From the IMG/VR virus record IMGVR_UViG_3300021963_000804, positions 1 through 20,556 of that record: DNA of 20,556 nucleotides. One strand, 5' to 3'. Made by a program: the position numbers and the translations under genes. This document shows, piece after piece, positions 5,753-11,527 of this stretch (positions are counted from its first letter, which is position 1; every line of letters begins with the position of its first letter). The stretch comes from a virus. Under the pieces are notes generated by a model. It searched no databases, was not told the origin of the DNA, and was given only the letters and a program-made list of their open reading frames with translations.

Positions 5753-5995
5753 CTACTTCTCGATGCGAACCCCTTGTCCGTTGCCGTCGATCACCTCGAC
5801 TGCCCGGATGTTCTTGAGGTTCGTGAAAATGCTGTCCGCCAGTTTATGGACTGGCATCCCAGTCGACATGATCGCGTGACCGATCACGTCGTTGTATTCG
5901 TACTCCTTGAGGAGTCCTGTCTCCGACCGCCATACCGTCACGGTGCGACCACCAGTGAGGGAAAGACGGGTCACGCTGGAGATTGTCTTACTCAT
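5753..5995 (-). CDS. Hypothetical 80-aa protein
   Basis: Starts MSKTISSVTRLSLTGGRTVTVWRSE, a strand-rich N-terminal half, then GHAIMSTGMPVHKLADSIFTNLKNI (helical) and a C-terminal strand, VEVIDGNGQGVRIEK. Not recognised. The ATG at 5995 overlaps the stop of the 33-aa gene (ATGA), which fixes the start; the longer frame from 6034 is less likely. Ends with TAG at 5753, directly followed by a GC-rich hairpin. Confidence 0.75.
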   Translation of the reverse strand: MSKTISSVTRLSLTGGRTVTVWRSETGLLKEYEYNDVIGHAIMSTGMPVHKLADSIFTNLKNIRAVEVIDGNGQGVRIEK

Positions 5996-6093
5996 TTCAG
6001 GCGCATTTCCAACTGGCCGATGGCATGATGCCAAGTCTCATCAAGGCTGATACGCTCAACCTTGCGGCTGTATTTCTGCCTGAAGCAGATCAT
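5992..6093 (-). CDS. Micro-protein (33 aa)
   Basis: MICFRQKYSRKVERISLDE continues to HAIGQLEMRLK. The ATG at 6093 overlaps the RHH stop (ATGA), and its own stop overlaps the next ATG (ATGA). This two-sided coupling is the main evidence that it is real. The same frame is open up to an ATG at 6267, but that would overlap nearly the whole RHH gene. It is basic, with the short 'KYS+K...ISL....A.GQL' look of tiny phage proteins. Function unknown. Confidence 0.6.
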   Translation of the reverse strand: MICFRQKYSRKVERISLDETWHHAIGQLEMRLK

Positions 6094-6308
6094 GCCTTTT
6101 TCGACCCACGCCGTAATGCTGCGACCACCGACTTGGAACGTGCCGATTTGGCGCTTTGCTGTGACTCGTCGGATTGGAACAGGCGATGCCTGACGTACTC
6201 GGACCGAGTCATCTGCTTGGAGGCGGAAGACTTGTCCAGTTCCTTCAGCTGAGGCTTGGAGATCCATACTGCGAGTAGTGCTTGGGATTTTCCCCGTTGG
6301 TTAGGCAT
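6090..6308 (-). CDS. Ribbon-helix-helix (Arc/CopG-like) DNA-binding protein
   Basis: A 72-aa protein. After a short basic arm (MPNQRGKSQ), the strand LLAVWIS, helix KPQLKELDKSSASKQ and helix MTRSEYVRHRLFQ (together about residues 10-44) give the RHH order. 'MTRSEYVRHRLF' is the usual second-helix pattern. The C-terminal tail is Ser/Lys/Arg-rich. RHH dimers bind short palindromes through the strand. The gene sits 13 nt behind a copy of the 13-bp palindrome (6322-6334), the classic arrangement for autoregulation. I chose the ATG at 6308 because the upstream start at 6365 lies before the promoter. That it binds the palindrome is inference. Confidence 0.8.
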   Translation of the reverse strand: MPNQRGKSQALLAVWISKPQLKELDKSSASKQMTRSEYVRHRLFQSDESQQSAKSARSKSVVAALRRGSKKA

Positions 6309-6321
6309 CTTCGTTTCGGAA

Positions 6322-6350
6322 GGTGTCTTACACCGAGGTGTGATTGTCAA
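6322..6350 (-). promoter_or_regulatory. Early-type promoter/operator, copy 2 (RHH/accessory unit)
   Basis: The near palindrome GGTGTCTTACACC lies at 6322-6334. On the minus strand TTGACA (6345-6350) is followed by 14 bp and TAAGAC (6325-6330). This is the only copy of the 14-bp-spaced class whose palindrome core differs (one mismatched pair beside the centre). It stands 13 nt before the RHH start codon. Confidence 0.75.
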
Positions 6351-6361
6351 ATCTGAATTGG

Positions 6362-6553
6362 TCATTGGCTCGATTGAATCGGCCTGAATTTCGCGAGAAA
6401 CTCAGCTTCGGTTCGCACGTAAAACCGCTGCCTCTTGGTGTAGATGATGCACGGCTGCCGGACTTCTCCGATCCTGAACTCGGCAACAGGGCACACGATT
6501 TCAACCACGGTGTTTGGGTTGTGGACACTCTGGTACTTGTCTCCTGGATTCAT
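6362..6553 (-). CDS. Small strand-rich protein (63 aa)
   Basis: MNPGDKYQSVHNPNTVVEIV leads to PCIIYTKRQRFYVRTEAEF and LAKFRPI. This layout (GD.Y.......EI......IIY.......YVRT..EFL.KF) is the SH3-like/DUF1653-type pattern of small phage proteins. The ATG at 6553 overlaps the upstream stop (ATGA), so the longer frame from 6694 is not needed. It is the second gene after the promoter at 6764-6792 and ends shortly before the TTGACA box of the RHH promoter. Function unknown. Confidence 0.75.
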   Translation of the reverse strand: MNPGDKYQSVHNPNTVVEIVCPVAEFRIGEVRQPCIIYTKRQRFYVRTEAEFLAKFRPIQSSQ

Positions 6554-6756
6554 ACGATGCACTTCTGGACCCCGAGTTTCTCGAGCGCCTTGATGATGCA
6601 CACTCCACACCACTTGCCGGCGATTCCGTGAAGGTCGACACCGTTGTTCGGCGTCGTGTTGATGACTGGCATCGAGCCTCCATGAATCGGGCAATGCGGC
6701 GGATCGAACTGCTCCATCTTGGAAACGTCGATCTTCTTGTCTGGTGTTTCAGTCAT
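6550..6756 (-). CDS. Small Cys/His protein (68 aa)
   Basis: MTETPDKKIDVSKMEQFDPP precedes CPIHGG (about residues 22-27) and later WCGVCIIKALEKLG (about 49-62). The C-x-x-H ... C-x-x-C arrangement suggests a single zinc site. Its ATG at 6756 lies only 7 nt beyond the palindrome at 6764-6776, so its mRNA would be almost leaderless. No Shine-Dalgarno is present. Family not recognised. Confidence 0.75.
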   Translation of the reverse strand: MTETPDKKIDVSKMEQFDPPHCPIHGGSMPVINTTPNNGVDLHGIAGKWCGVCIIKALEKLGVQKCIV

Positions 6757-6763
6757 GTGGAAA

Positions 6764-6792
6764 GGTGTAATACACCGAATGGTTCATGTCAA
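6764..6792 (-). promoter_or_regulatory. Early-type promoter/operator, copy 3
   Basis: The perfect palindrome GGTGTAATACACC (6764-6776) is identical to the one at 2276. On the minus strand a consensus TTGACA (6787-6792) is followed by 14 bp and TATTAC (6767-6772). The TTGACA directly follows the stop codon of the MazG-like gene. The first gene starts 7 nt after the palindrome. Confidence 0.78.
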
Positions 6793-7500
6793 GGACACGA
6801 ATTGCATCAGAGCAGATCGGAGGTCCGGACCGGTGAAAGACGGGCTCTTCATCAGCTTGCCGTCCTGGTTCTTGATGCGGTAGCACCGGTCACCGGTCAC
6901 GCCTGCGACCTTGGTCACAGTCCACTTTAGGCCATCTATCTTCAGCTGTCCGTCATGCACCTCTGCCTGAGTCCAGAGCTTGGTGTCGTTGCTGGCGCAA
7001 ACAGCACCCAGAGCGTCCCAGAATCGGACCGAGTAGTACGTGGACAGCGCGATCAGATCCAGAAGCACCGCCTTGGCATCAGAAGCCTGCAACTTATCCG
7101 TGTCCTCCACCCCCTTGATGAACAGGTCGACACGTTTCTCTAGGGCGAGCACGTTCATGTCGGTTGACCTCGAGAACGAGATGTTGTCGAGCATGACGCC
7201 GTAGGCGTTAAGAAGCCCCAGAATCGTGAAAGCCACGTCACCGATATCATCGGCGACATTTTCTCGGATGTTGTCGATCTTCTTGGTGATGCCCTCATCG
7301 AATAGTGCTGGAACCGAACTGAGTAGTCCGTTGTAGGTGGCGGCGTGGATGATGTACTCGTCATACCACTCGGACTTTACGAACCCCAACTGCTTCTTGC
7401 AGAACTCGGGATCGCGTTGCGTTGGTGTCTTCGTAACCGGCTGGGCTGCGACATCGCGCTGCCAGTTGAAGACGCGCTCTTGGTAGGATCTGATTTTCAT
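6784..7500 (-). CDS. MazG-like / all-alpha NTP pyrophosphohydrolase-like protein
   Basis: A 238-aa protein. The N-terminal half has the all-alpha NTP pyrophosphatase pattern: QERVFNWQRDV (7-17), FVKSEWYDEY (about 40-49; the E-x-x-E-like helix) and ADDIGDVAFTILGLLNAYG (about 83-101; the D-x-x-D helix that binds Mg2+). Members hydrolyse (d)NTPs to NMPs, or alarmones. The C-terminal 60 residues (from LKIDGLKWTVTKV) form a separate strand-rich part I do not recognise. The ATG at 7500 overlaps the dnaB stop (ATGA), so it belongs to the replication unit and may trim nucleotide pools. The spacing of the acidic residues is approximate, so the family call is moderate. Confidence 0.68.
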   Translation of the reverse strand: MKIRSYQERVFNWQRDVAAQPVTKTPTQRDPEFCKKQLGFVKSEWYDEYIIHAATYNGLLSSVPALFDEGITKKIDNIRENVADDIGDVAFTILGLLNAYGVMLDNISFSRSTDMNVLALEKRVDLFIKGVEDTDKLQASDAKAVLLDLIALSTYYSVRFWDALGAVCASNDTKLWTQAEVHDGQLKIDGLKWTVTKVAGVTGDRCYRIKNQDGKLMKSPSFTGPDLRSALMQFVSLT

Positions 7501-8819
7501 TCGTCGAATAGTGATGCTGGGTCGAATCGTGTGAGCTCTGGCCTGAAGCTGAACGGGATATCCACCCCTGCCTGACCCGCCCGTTGCTTGGCGATGAACA
7601 GGTTGATTCTCCTCGGTCCAGATTGGGCAGCCTCTGAGTCTTGTTGCTCAGCGGGGTAGAGCATTCCGACAAGGTCGGCATCTTGCTCAATGGCACCTGA
7701 CTCGCGCAGATCGCTGAGTCGGGGTTTTCGGTTTCCATCACGCTCAATGGCGCGGTTCAGCTGGGCCAGAAGCACGATCGGTATCTTGAGCTCCTTGGCC
7801 AGTAGCTTCATGTTTCTGCTGATCGCATCGATCTGCTCGCGTCTCTCCTTGCCCTCAGAGGCTGTGATCAACTGCAGGTAGTCGATCGCAAGTACCTTCA
7901 ACCCTGAAGATCGAACCCAGCGACGCGCCTTGGCAGCAATGCTCTGAGCGGTCTGGTTGGGCTTGTCGTTGACCATGATCTTGTGACGGGCTAGTCGACT
8001 TGTAGCTGTCGTCAGCTTCCTGAGCTCGCCCTCGTTTGGCTGGTTGCGCTCGTCGTACCGCCCAACATCCACCTGAGACTCGATTGCCAGCATTCGCATG
8101 CCCACCTCCTCGGCGCTCATCTCGAGGCTCACGAACCCCGTCTGCACGCCGCTTGAGCAGAGTGAGGTCAAAAGACTCAAGGTGAACGCCGTCTTGCCGG
8201 CACCCGGGCGACCAGCAACCACGAACACCTGGCCCGGCCTCAGTCCTCCCCTGAGGATTCTGTCCATGAAGGTCCAGCCGGTTGGGATAGCGTCGCTCTT
8301 TCCGGCACACCGCTCCTGAATGAGGTCGATGGCTGAAGTGGCTATCTGCTTGGCGGTGAAGTCGCTGTCAACGGAGTGCTCATTCCTGATACCCATCAGC
8401 TTGGCTTCAAAACTGTCCAGCACCATGTCCACCTTGGAAGCCCCGGAATAGGCCGTGTTTATGGCCTCTTGCGAGATCTCAATGAGCTTTCTGGCCCGCT
8501 GTTTGTCCCGTGCAATGTCCAGATAGTATGGGAGGTTTGATGCGCTCGGAACAGCGTCCATCGCCTCAGACACGAACGCAATCCCTCCGACACGGTTGAA
8601 CGAGTCGCCCTTGAGACGGTTCGCGATCGTGACCATATCGATCGGAATCCGCTCGTCCCGCATTTTGATGATGATCTCCCACAGGTCATGGCATCGAACA
8701 TCGTAGAACCAGTCCGCCTTGATACCGCCGTTTATCGCGTCATCGATGGCGTTGTTGTTCAGCAAACAGCACCCTATCACGCCAAGTTCGGCCTCTTGCG
8801 AGAACGGAGGCTCTCTCAC
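7497..8819 (-). CDS. dnaB: Replicative DNA helicase, DnaB family
   Basis: A 440-aa hexameric 5'-3' helicase of the phage replisome. The N-terminal DnaB domain has PFSQEAELGVIGCCLLN (5-21) and IPIDMVTIANRL (58-69). The RecA-type core has Walker A GRPGAGKT (203-210), FVSLEMSAEEVGMRML (229-244), Walker B VLAIDYLQL (309-317), and QLNR plus LSDLRESGAIEQDAD (353-382). The length is usual. It starts with GTG at 8819, overlapping the stop of the O-like gene (GTGA), with GGAGG about 7 nt upstream. The order initiator then helicase is classical for phage replication operons (lambda O-P, P22 18-12). Confidence 0.95.
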   Translation of the reverse strand: MREPPFSQEAELGVIGCCLLNNNAIDDAINGGIKADWFYDVRCHDLWEIIIKMRDERIPIDMVTIANRLKGDSFNRVGGIAFVSEAMDAVPSASNLPYYLDIARDKQRARKLIEISQEAINTAYSGASKVDMVLDSFEAKLMGIRNEHSVDSDFTAKQIATSAIDLIQERCAGKSDAIPTGWTFMDRILRGGLRPGQVFVVAGRPGAGKTAFTLSLLTSLCSSGVQTGFVSLEMSAEEVGMRMLAIESQVDVGRYDERNQPNEGELRKLTTATSRLARHKIMVNDKPNQTAQSIAAKARRWVRSSGLKVLAIDYLQLITASEGKERREQIDAISRNMKLLAKELKIPIVLLAQLNRAIERDGNRKPRLSDLRESGAIEQDADLVGMLYPAEQQDSEAAQSGPRRINLFIAKQRAGQAGVDIPFSFRPELTRFDPASLFDE

Positions 8820-9688
8820 TTGGTGCCTCCACCAAGCTGGGCCTTGAGTTGGAAGTACCGCTCTTTCATGGCCGCAAACTCCTGCTTCTGCGCTTCGGTC
8901 ACCAGATCTCCGAACATCGCCTCATGCCGAGGGTTCGCCACGTGCCCAGAAAGCCGCTCCACGAGGTTTTTAAGCTCGTCTGGGGTGGAGACAGCGGACT
9001 TGGTGTCATGACGCGCCATTGGGGCCGTAGCGCCCCAGTTGTTCATCAGGGCCAGCGGAGTCAGGATGGCATCGCGGAAGATGCGCCGGTAGCCAGCGAC
9101 GTGAGCGTCGATCATCTCATTGGTCAGGCTGGGCTCGACCTTCTTGATTCCAGCCAGAGCAACCCCAACCCGCTTCCACTCGCCCTCGGTCATGCGGCTG
9201 GTGTCCGATCCGCAAGCCTTGGCCAGATGGTCCGCAAGCTCGTTTCTCGGACGCTCTTTCGCGGCACCGCCGCTTAGTTCTCTATGATCTTCTTCTATAG
9301 TATTATGAGAGGGCGGGTTTCCGTTGACGGTTTCCCGTATACGGTTTTCCACCCCAGAACTGGCGTTGAGGGTGTGTTTTCCGTCAACGGCGGGGGAGTC
9401 GGTGAAGGTCCAGATCCGGCTGGAAAACCGACCATCGACCATCTGTCCCTGCTCCTCGACCGAGGCGTAGCCAAGCTCCAAGAGCTCGTCGAAAGCGGCC
9501 TTGATCGAATCGCGCCCCTCGGTGCAATGCTCAGCCGCCCACGCCTTGGTGACCACCCACTCGTCCATATTGGACAGGATCATGCACAGGAGCCCCTTGG
9601 CGCGAAGAGACATCTTCTTCCGAAGAAGTTCGTTTGGGATGATGGTGAATCCACCCTGCTGTCGCTTTACTCGGATGATGGTTTTCAT
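8816..9688 (-). CDS. Phage replication initiator, O/DnaD-like with winged helix
   Basis: A 290-aa protein. The N-terminus, FTIIPNELLRKKMSLRAKGLLCMILS (14-39), DEWVVTKAWAAEH and DSIKAAFDELLELGYASVEEQG, is the winged-helix module of phage replication proteins that bind the origin. A Ser/Gly/Glu-rich linker (about 110-150) follows, then a helical C-terminal domain (WKRVGVALAGIKKVEP ... IDAHVAGYRRIFRDAILTPLALMNNWG) that probably contacts the helicase encoded next. The linker DNA could contain the origin iterons as in lambda; repeats of GTTTTCCGTCAACGG type around 9315-9395 are suggestive but imperfect. Translation would start at 9688, after a structured leader. There is no Shine-Dalgarno. Confidence 0.85.
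   Translation of the reverse strand: MKTIIRVKRQQGGFTIIPNELLRKKMSLRAKGLLCMILSNMDEWVVTKAWAAEHCTEGRDSIKAAFDELLELGYASVEEQGQMVDGRFSSRIWTFTDSPAVDGKHTLNASSGVENRIRETVNGNPPSHNTIEEDHRELSGGAAKERPRNELADHLAKACGSDTSRMTEGEWKRVGVALAGIKKVEPSLTNEMIDAHVAGYRRIFRDAILTPLALMNNWGATAPMARHDTKSAVSTPDELKNLVERLSGHVANPRHEAMFGDLVTEAQKQEFAAMKERYFQLKAQLGGGTK
9315..9398. repeat. Imperfect GTTTCCG(T)-type repeats inside the initiator gene
   Basis: The plus strand contains GGTTTCCGTTGACGGTTTCC (from 9315), then GGTTTTCCACC and GTTTTCCGTCAACGGCG near 9342-9398. CCGTTGACGG and CCGTCAACGG are reverse complements of each other. Such repeats inside an O-like gene are reminiscent of the lambda origin, but they are few and irregular, so an origin is only a suggestion. 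Confidence 0.3.
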
Positions 9689-9695
9689 CGGTCGT

Positions 9696-9721
9696 TGAAA
9701 CAGCCCGTTTCAGTGAACGGG
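9696..9721 (-). promoter_or_regulatory. Two mutually exclusive small hairpins before the initiator start
   Basis: CCCGTT (9704-9709) pairs with AACGGG (9716-9721). Alternatively TGAAAC (9696-9701) pairs with GTTTCA (9707-9712). The two share bases 9707-9709, so only one can form at a time. They lie between the U-tract of the leader terminator and the start codon at 9688, where they could control ribosome access. Confidence 0.45.
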
Positions 9722-9829
9722 AAAAAAGAACCCCACGTAGTCCGAGGGGGAGAGATCGCTGGGGCGGATCAGCGAAACCTCGGAAAACGTGGGGCAAAAA
9801 ACTGTGATTGAACCGCGCCTATTGAACAC
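9710..9829 (-). CDS. Possible leader peptide (39 aa), speculative
   Basis: A GTG at 9829 with AGGAG 8 nt upstream opens a 39-codon frame beginning (M)FNRRGSITVFCPTF and ending GFFFPVH. It lies wholly in the leader of the replication operon and runs through the terminator hairpin (9731-9794). Ribosomes on it would melt the hairpin, so translation could relieve termination. The peptide matches nothing I recognise and has no run of a single regulatory amino acid. It may be chance. Confidence 0.22.
   Translation of the reverse strand: MFNRRGSITVFCPTFSEVSLIRPSDLSPSDYVGFFFPVH
9721..9794 (-). terminator. Nested hairpin with U-tract in the replication-operon leader
   Basis: Three stacked stems are visible: CCCCACGT (9731-9738) with ACGTGGGG (9787-9794), TCCGAGG (9741-9747) with CCTCGGA (9778-9784), and TCGCT (9756-9760) with AGCGA (9771-9775). 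On the minus strand the hairpin is followed at once by TTCTTTTTTC (9730-9721), the form of an intrinsic terminator. It stands between the promoter at 9868-9896 and the initiator start at 9688, so it would act as an attenuator or produce a short RNA. Confidence 0.72.
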
Positions 9830-9867
9830 CCTCGACTCTCCTCTCACCGATCGCCGAGGACACTGAC

Positions 9868-9896
9868 CTTGTAATACACCGCAGACAGCCTGTCAA
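9868..9896 (-). promoter_or_regulatory. Early-type promoter/operator, copy 4 (replication unit)
   Basis: On the minus strand TTGACA (9891-9896) is followed by exactly 14 bp and TATTAC (9871-9876). The palindrome is degraded at one end (plus strand CTTGTAATACACC, 9868-9880; 11 of 13 positions match the consensus). The TTGACA overlaps the stop codon of the RuvC-like gene. A leader of about 170-180 nt follows. Confidence 0.72.
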
Positions 9897-10375
9897 CAGT
9901 GTCTTCGTCCATACTCCCAGATCAGGAGGGAGTCCGATGTCTTGAGCGTGATCGGAATGCCTGGAAAGAGCTCCTGGGCGCGGCCCTTGAGCTTGTTCTT
10001 CCACTCTGTCTTCGAGAGCCCCTTGGAGTTTCCGAGGCCGAGTTCCTTCTGCCACGTCTGCGGAGGAACGCGCTCGATGCGGTAGCCGAGGGCCATGGCG
10101 GCCCCAAGGACGATTCCAAAGTTCTCGAACATCACCGCGGCCATGGAGCCGGGTATGCCCTTGCCACCGCCCATTGGAACAAACCGCGGAAGCTGCTCGA
10201 TGTGAAGAACGGTGTAACCCTTCAGCACCAGATCGCTCAAGAGCTTGACCGTGTCAGTCGGCTCCTGAGGCATGGGCACCGCGGTCATTGGCCCATCGCC
10301 GTTCTTCCATGCAATGCCGCCTGAGGATCCCGGGTCGATGGCGATGTGCCAGTAGTCACTTGGGGTTTGGATCAT
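9893..10375 (-). CDS. RuvC-like Holliday-junction resolvase
   Basis: A 160-aa RNase H-fold nuclease. It starts with IAIDPGSSGGIAWK (D14, first catalytic acid), then VLHIEQLP (E60), RVPPQTWQKELGL (102-114) typical of phage RuvC-like proteins, and near the C-terminus KTSDSLLIWEYGRR with D148 as a late catalytic acid. Such proteins resolve branched DNA formed by recombination and replication before packaging. It is the last gene of the Sak4/exonuclease unit. It overlaps the preceding zinc-finger gene by 20 nt. Confidence 0.88.
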   Translation of the reverse strand: MIQTPSDYWHIAIDPGSSGGIAWKNGDGPMTAVPMPQEPTDTVKLLSDLVLKGYTVLHIEQLPRFVPMGGGKGIPGSMAAVMFENFGIVLGAAMALGYRIERVPPQTWQKELGLGNSKGLSKTEWKNKLKGRAQELFPGIPITLKTSDSLLIWEYGRRHC

Positions 10376-10595
10376 CGGTGAATGCTTCAGGTGGATAACT
10401 GATAAGACCGGCCTTCCACATACGCTCCATCATGGGCCAGTTGGGTCCGCGACGTGGATCGGCGTTACACTTGGGCGCGTACCAAAGTTTGCGGGCGCAC
10501 TCAACGCAGGTTGGCCTGCCCGACCAGAAGTTCTTGGCCGGCTGAGTGCGCCCACAACGTATGCAGGTTTTCGTTAACTCTTCTTTCTGGCCCAT
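10356..10595 (-). CDS. Small zinc-finger protein (79 aa)
   Basis: MGQKEELTKTCIRCGRTQP contains the first C-x-x-C (about residues 11-14) and GRPTCVECARKLWYAP the second (about 30-33). This 'CxxCG...F......CxxCxR' spacing is a treble-clef-like knuckle often found in phage HNH or replication-associated small proteins, but no HNH catalytic residues are visible. It overlaps the exonuclease end by 22 nt and the resolvase start by 20 nt, so it is embedded in the recombination unit. Precise role unknown. Confidence 0.75.
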   Translation of the reverse strand: MGQKEELTKTCIRCGRTQPAKNFWSGRPTCVECARKLWYAPKCNADPRRGPNWPMMERMWKAGLISYPPEAFTDDPNPK

Positions 10596-11515
10596 TCAGG
10601 AATGGATACACGACCGCGCATTCCATTTAGAGGACGCTCCCAGACGTTAGTCTTGAAGCACTCTGCGAGTGTTTCGAGGTGCCGCTTGTTGATCGCTCGG
10701 CCAGCCTCGATCGAGTCCTCATCGAGCTCGAGTGTAACGCACACGTACGGCGGCAACTTCTCCGCCACAATGAAGACCCACCGACTCTTCTTCACATCAG
10801 TGGTGAATGGATCGTCGGTCGCGGTCAACATGTTGTACAGGTCGATGTACCACGCTGCTTGTTGTGCGTACCCCCACTTCTTGATGGAGTACGAGAAGTC
10901 GTCTGGGTTCGCGTATCCGCGGTCTACCGTCTTGAGGTCCGCAATCGCCTCCGCATCGCTGCCCTTGCTTGAGCAGATGATGTCAGCCTTGCCCTTGGTT
11001 CGGATGGTTACTCCGTTGACGACGATCGTCTTGAACATGGCCACCTCCTTCAAAGCCCCATCCATCAGCTTGACTGCGTCTGCATTGGACATGACGCCTT
11101 GAGTGATGCCGGCGATTTGGGTCGAGTCGTCCTGAGAAAGCTCAGTCTTCCCAGCATTGGCGGCACTCCAATCGTCCCACCACTTGATGGCTGCGATGGT
11201 GTCCTCGCTCGGCTTCTTGGCGTTACGCTGAGCGTCGGTAGGCTTCCGGGGAGCGTCAGCCGGCTTGAGGACCGTCTTTCTGGCGTACTCCTCAGGCTCA
11301 AGAACCGAAAGGTGGGTCAGCGTTCCGATCTCCTGAGCCTCGGTTTGTTCAGCGCGATATCCACCAAACTTCTTGGACCAGAAGTGAAGCGGCGACAGCG
11401 ACATCTCCTTGAGGTCTGAGATGGCGATTGCCGGATCGTTCCGATACACCCGCTCGTCCAGCAGGTGATGAATGCCGTCATGGACCAACCCGTTCTCGTC
11501 AAGTATCGTTCTCAT
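10574..11515 (-). CDS. RecE-like PD-(D/E)XK exonuclease
   Basis: A 313-aa protein. DLKEMSLSPLHFWSK (34-48) and IGTLTHLSVLEPEEY (63-77) are the N-terminal helix and G-x-x-x-H motif of the exonuclease VIII / PDDEXK-1 family. KGKADII gives D178, ADLKTV gives D193-x-K195, and YAQQAAWYID (216-225) supplies the Q-x-x-x-Y helix. These together form the nuclease active site. RecE-type enzymes resect double-stranded ends to expose 3' strands for an annealing protein. The Sak4-like ATPase is encoded just upstream (13-nt gap), forming a functional pair. Confidence 0.87.
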   Translation of the reverse strand: MRTILDENGLVHDGIHHLLDERVYRNDPAIAISDLKEMSLSPLHFWSKKFGGYRAEQTEAQEIGTLTHLSVLEPEEYARKTVLKPADAPRKPTDAQRNAKKPSEDTIAAIKWWDDWSAANAGKTELSQDDSTQIAGITQGVMSNADAVKLMDGALKEVAMFKTIVVNGVTIRTKGKADIICSSKGSDAEAIADLKTVDRGYANPDDFSYSIKKWGYAQQAAWYIDLYNMLTATDDPFTTDVKKSRWVFIVAEKLPPYVCVTLELDEDSIEAGRAINKRHLETLAECFKTNVWERPLNGMRGRVSIPEWARKKS

Positions 11516-11527
11516 GGGTGATCGCGA

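Noticed and set aside
6094-6267. Longer frame for the 33-aa gene starting at 6267
   Set aside because: It overlaps the RHH gene almost completely in another frame, whereas the ATG at 6093 makes an exact ATGA junction with the RHH stop.
9315-9398. Definite replication origin in the initiator gene
   Set aside because: The repeats are few, unequal in spacing and partly explained by codon choice; listed only as a low-confidence repeat.
9702-9730. CCCGTT/AACGGG hairpin followed by A-run as a plus-strand terminator
   Set aside because: A plus-strand intrinsic terminator needs T after the stem; here it is A. There is also no plus-strand gene upstream for it to serve.
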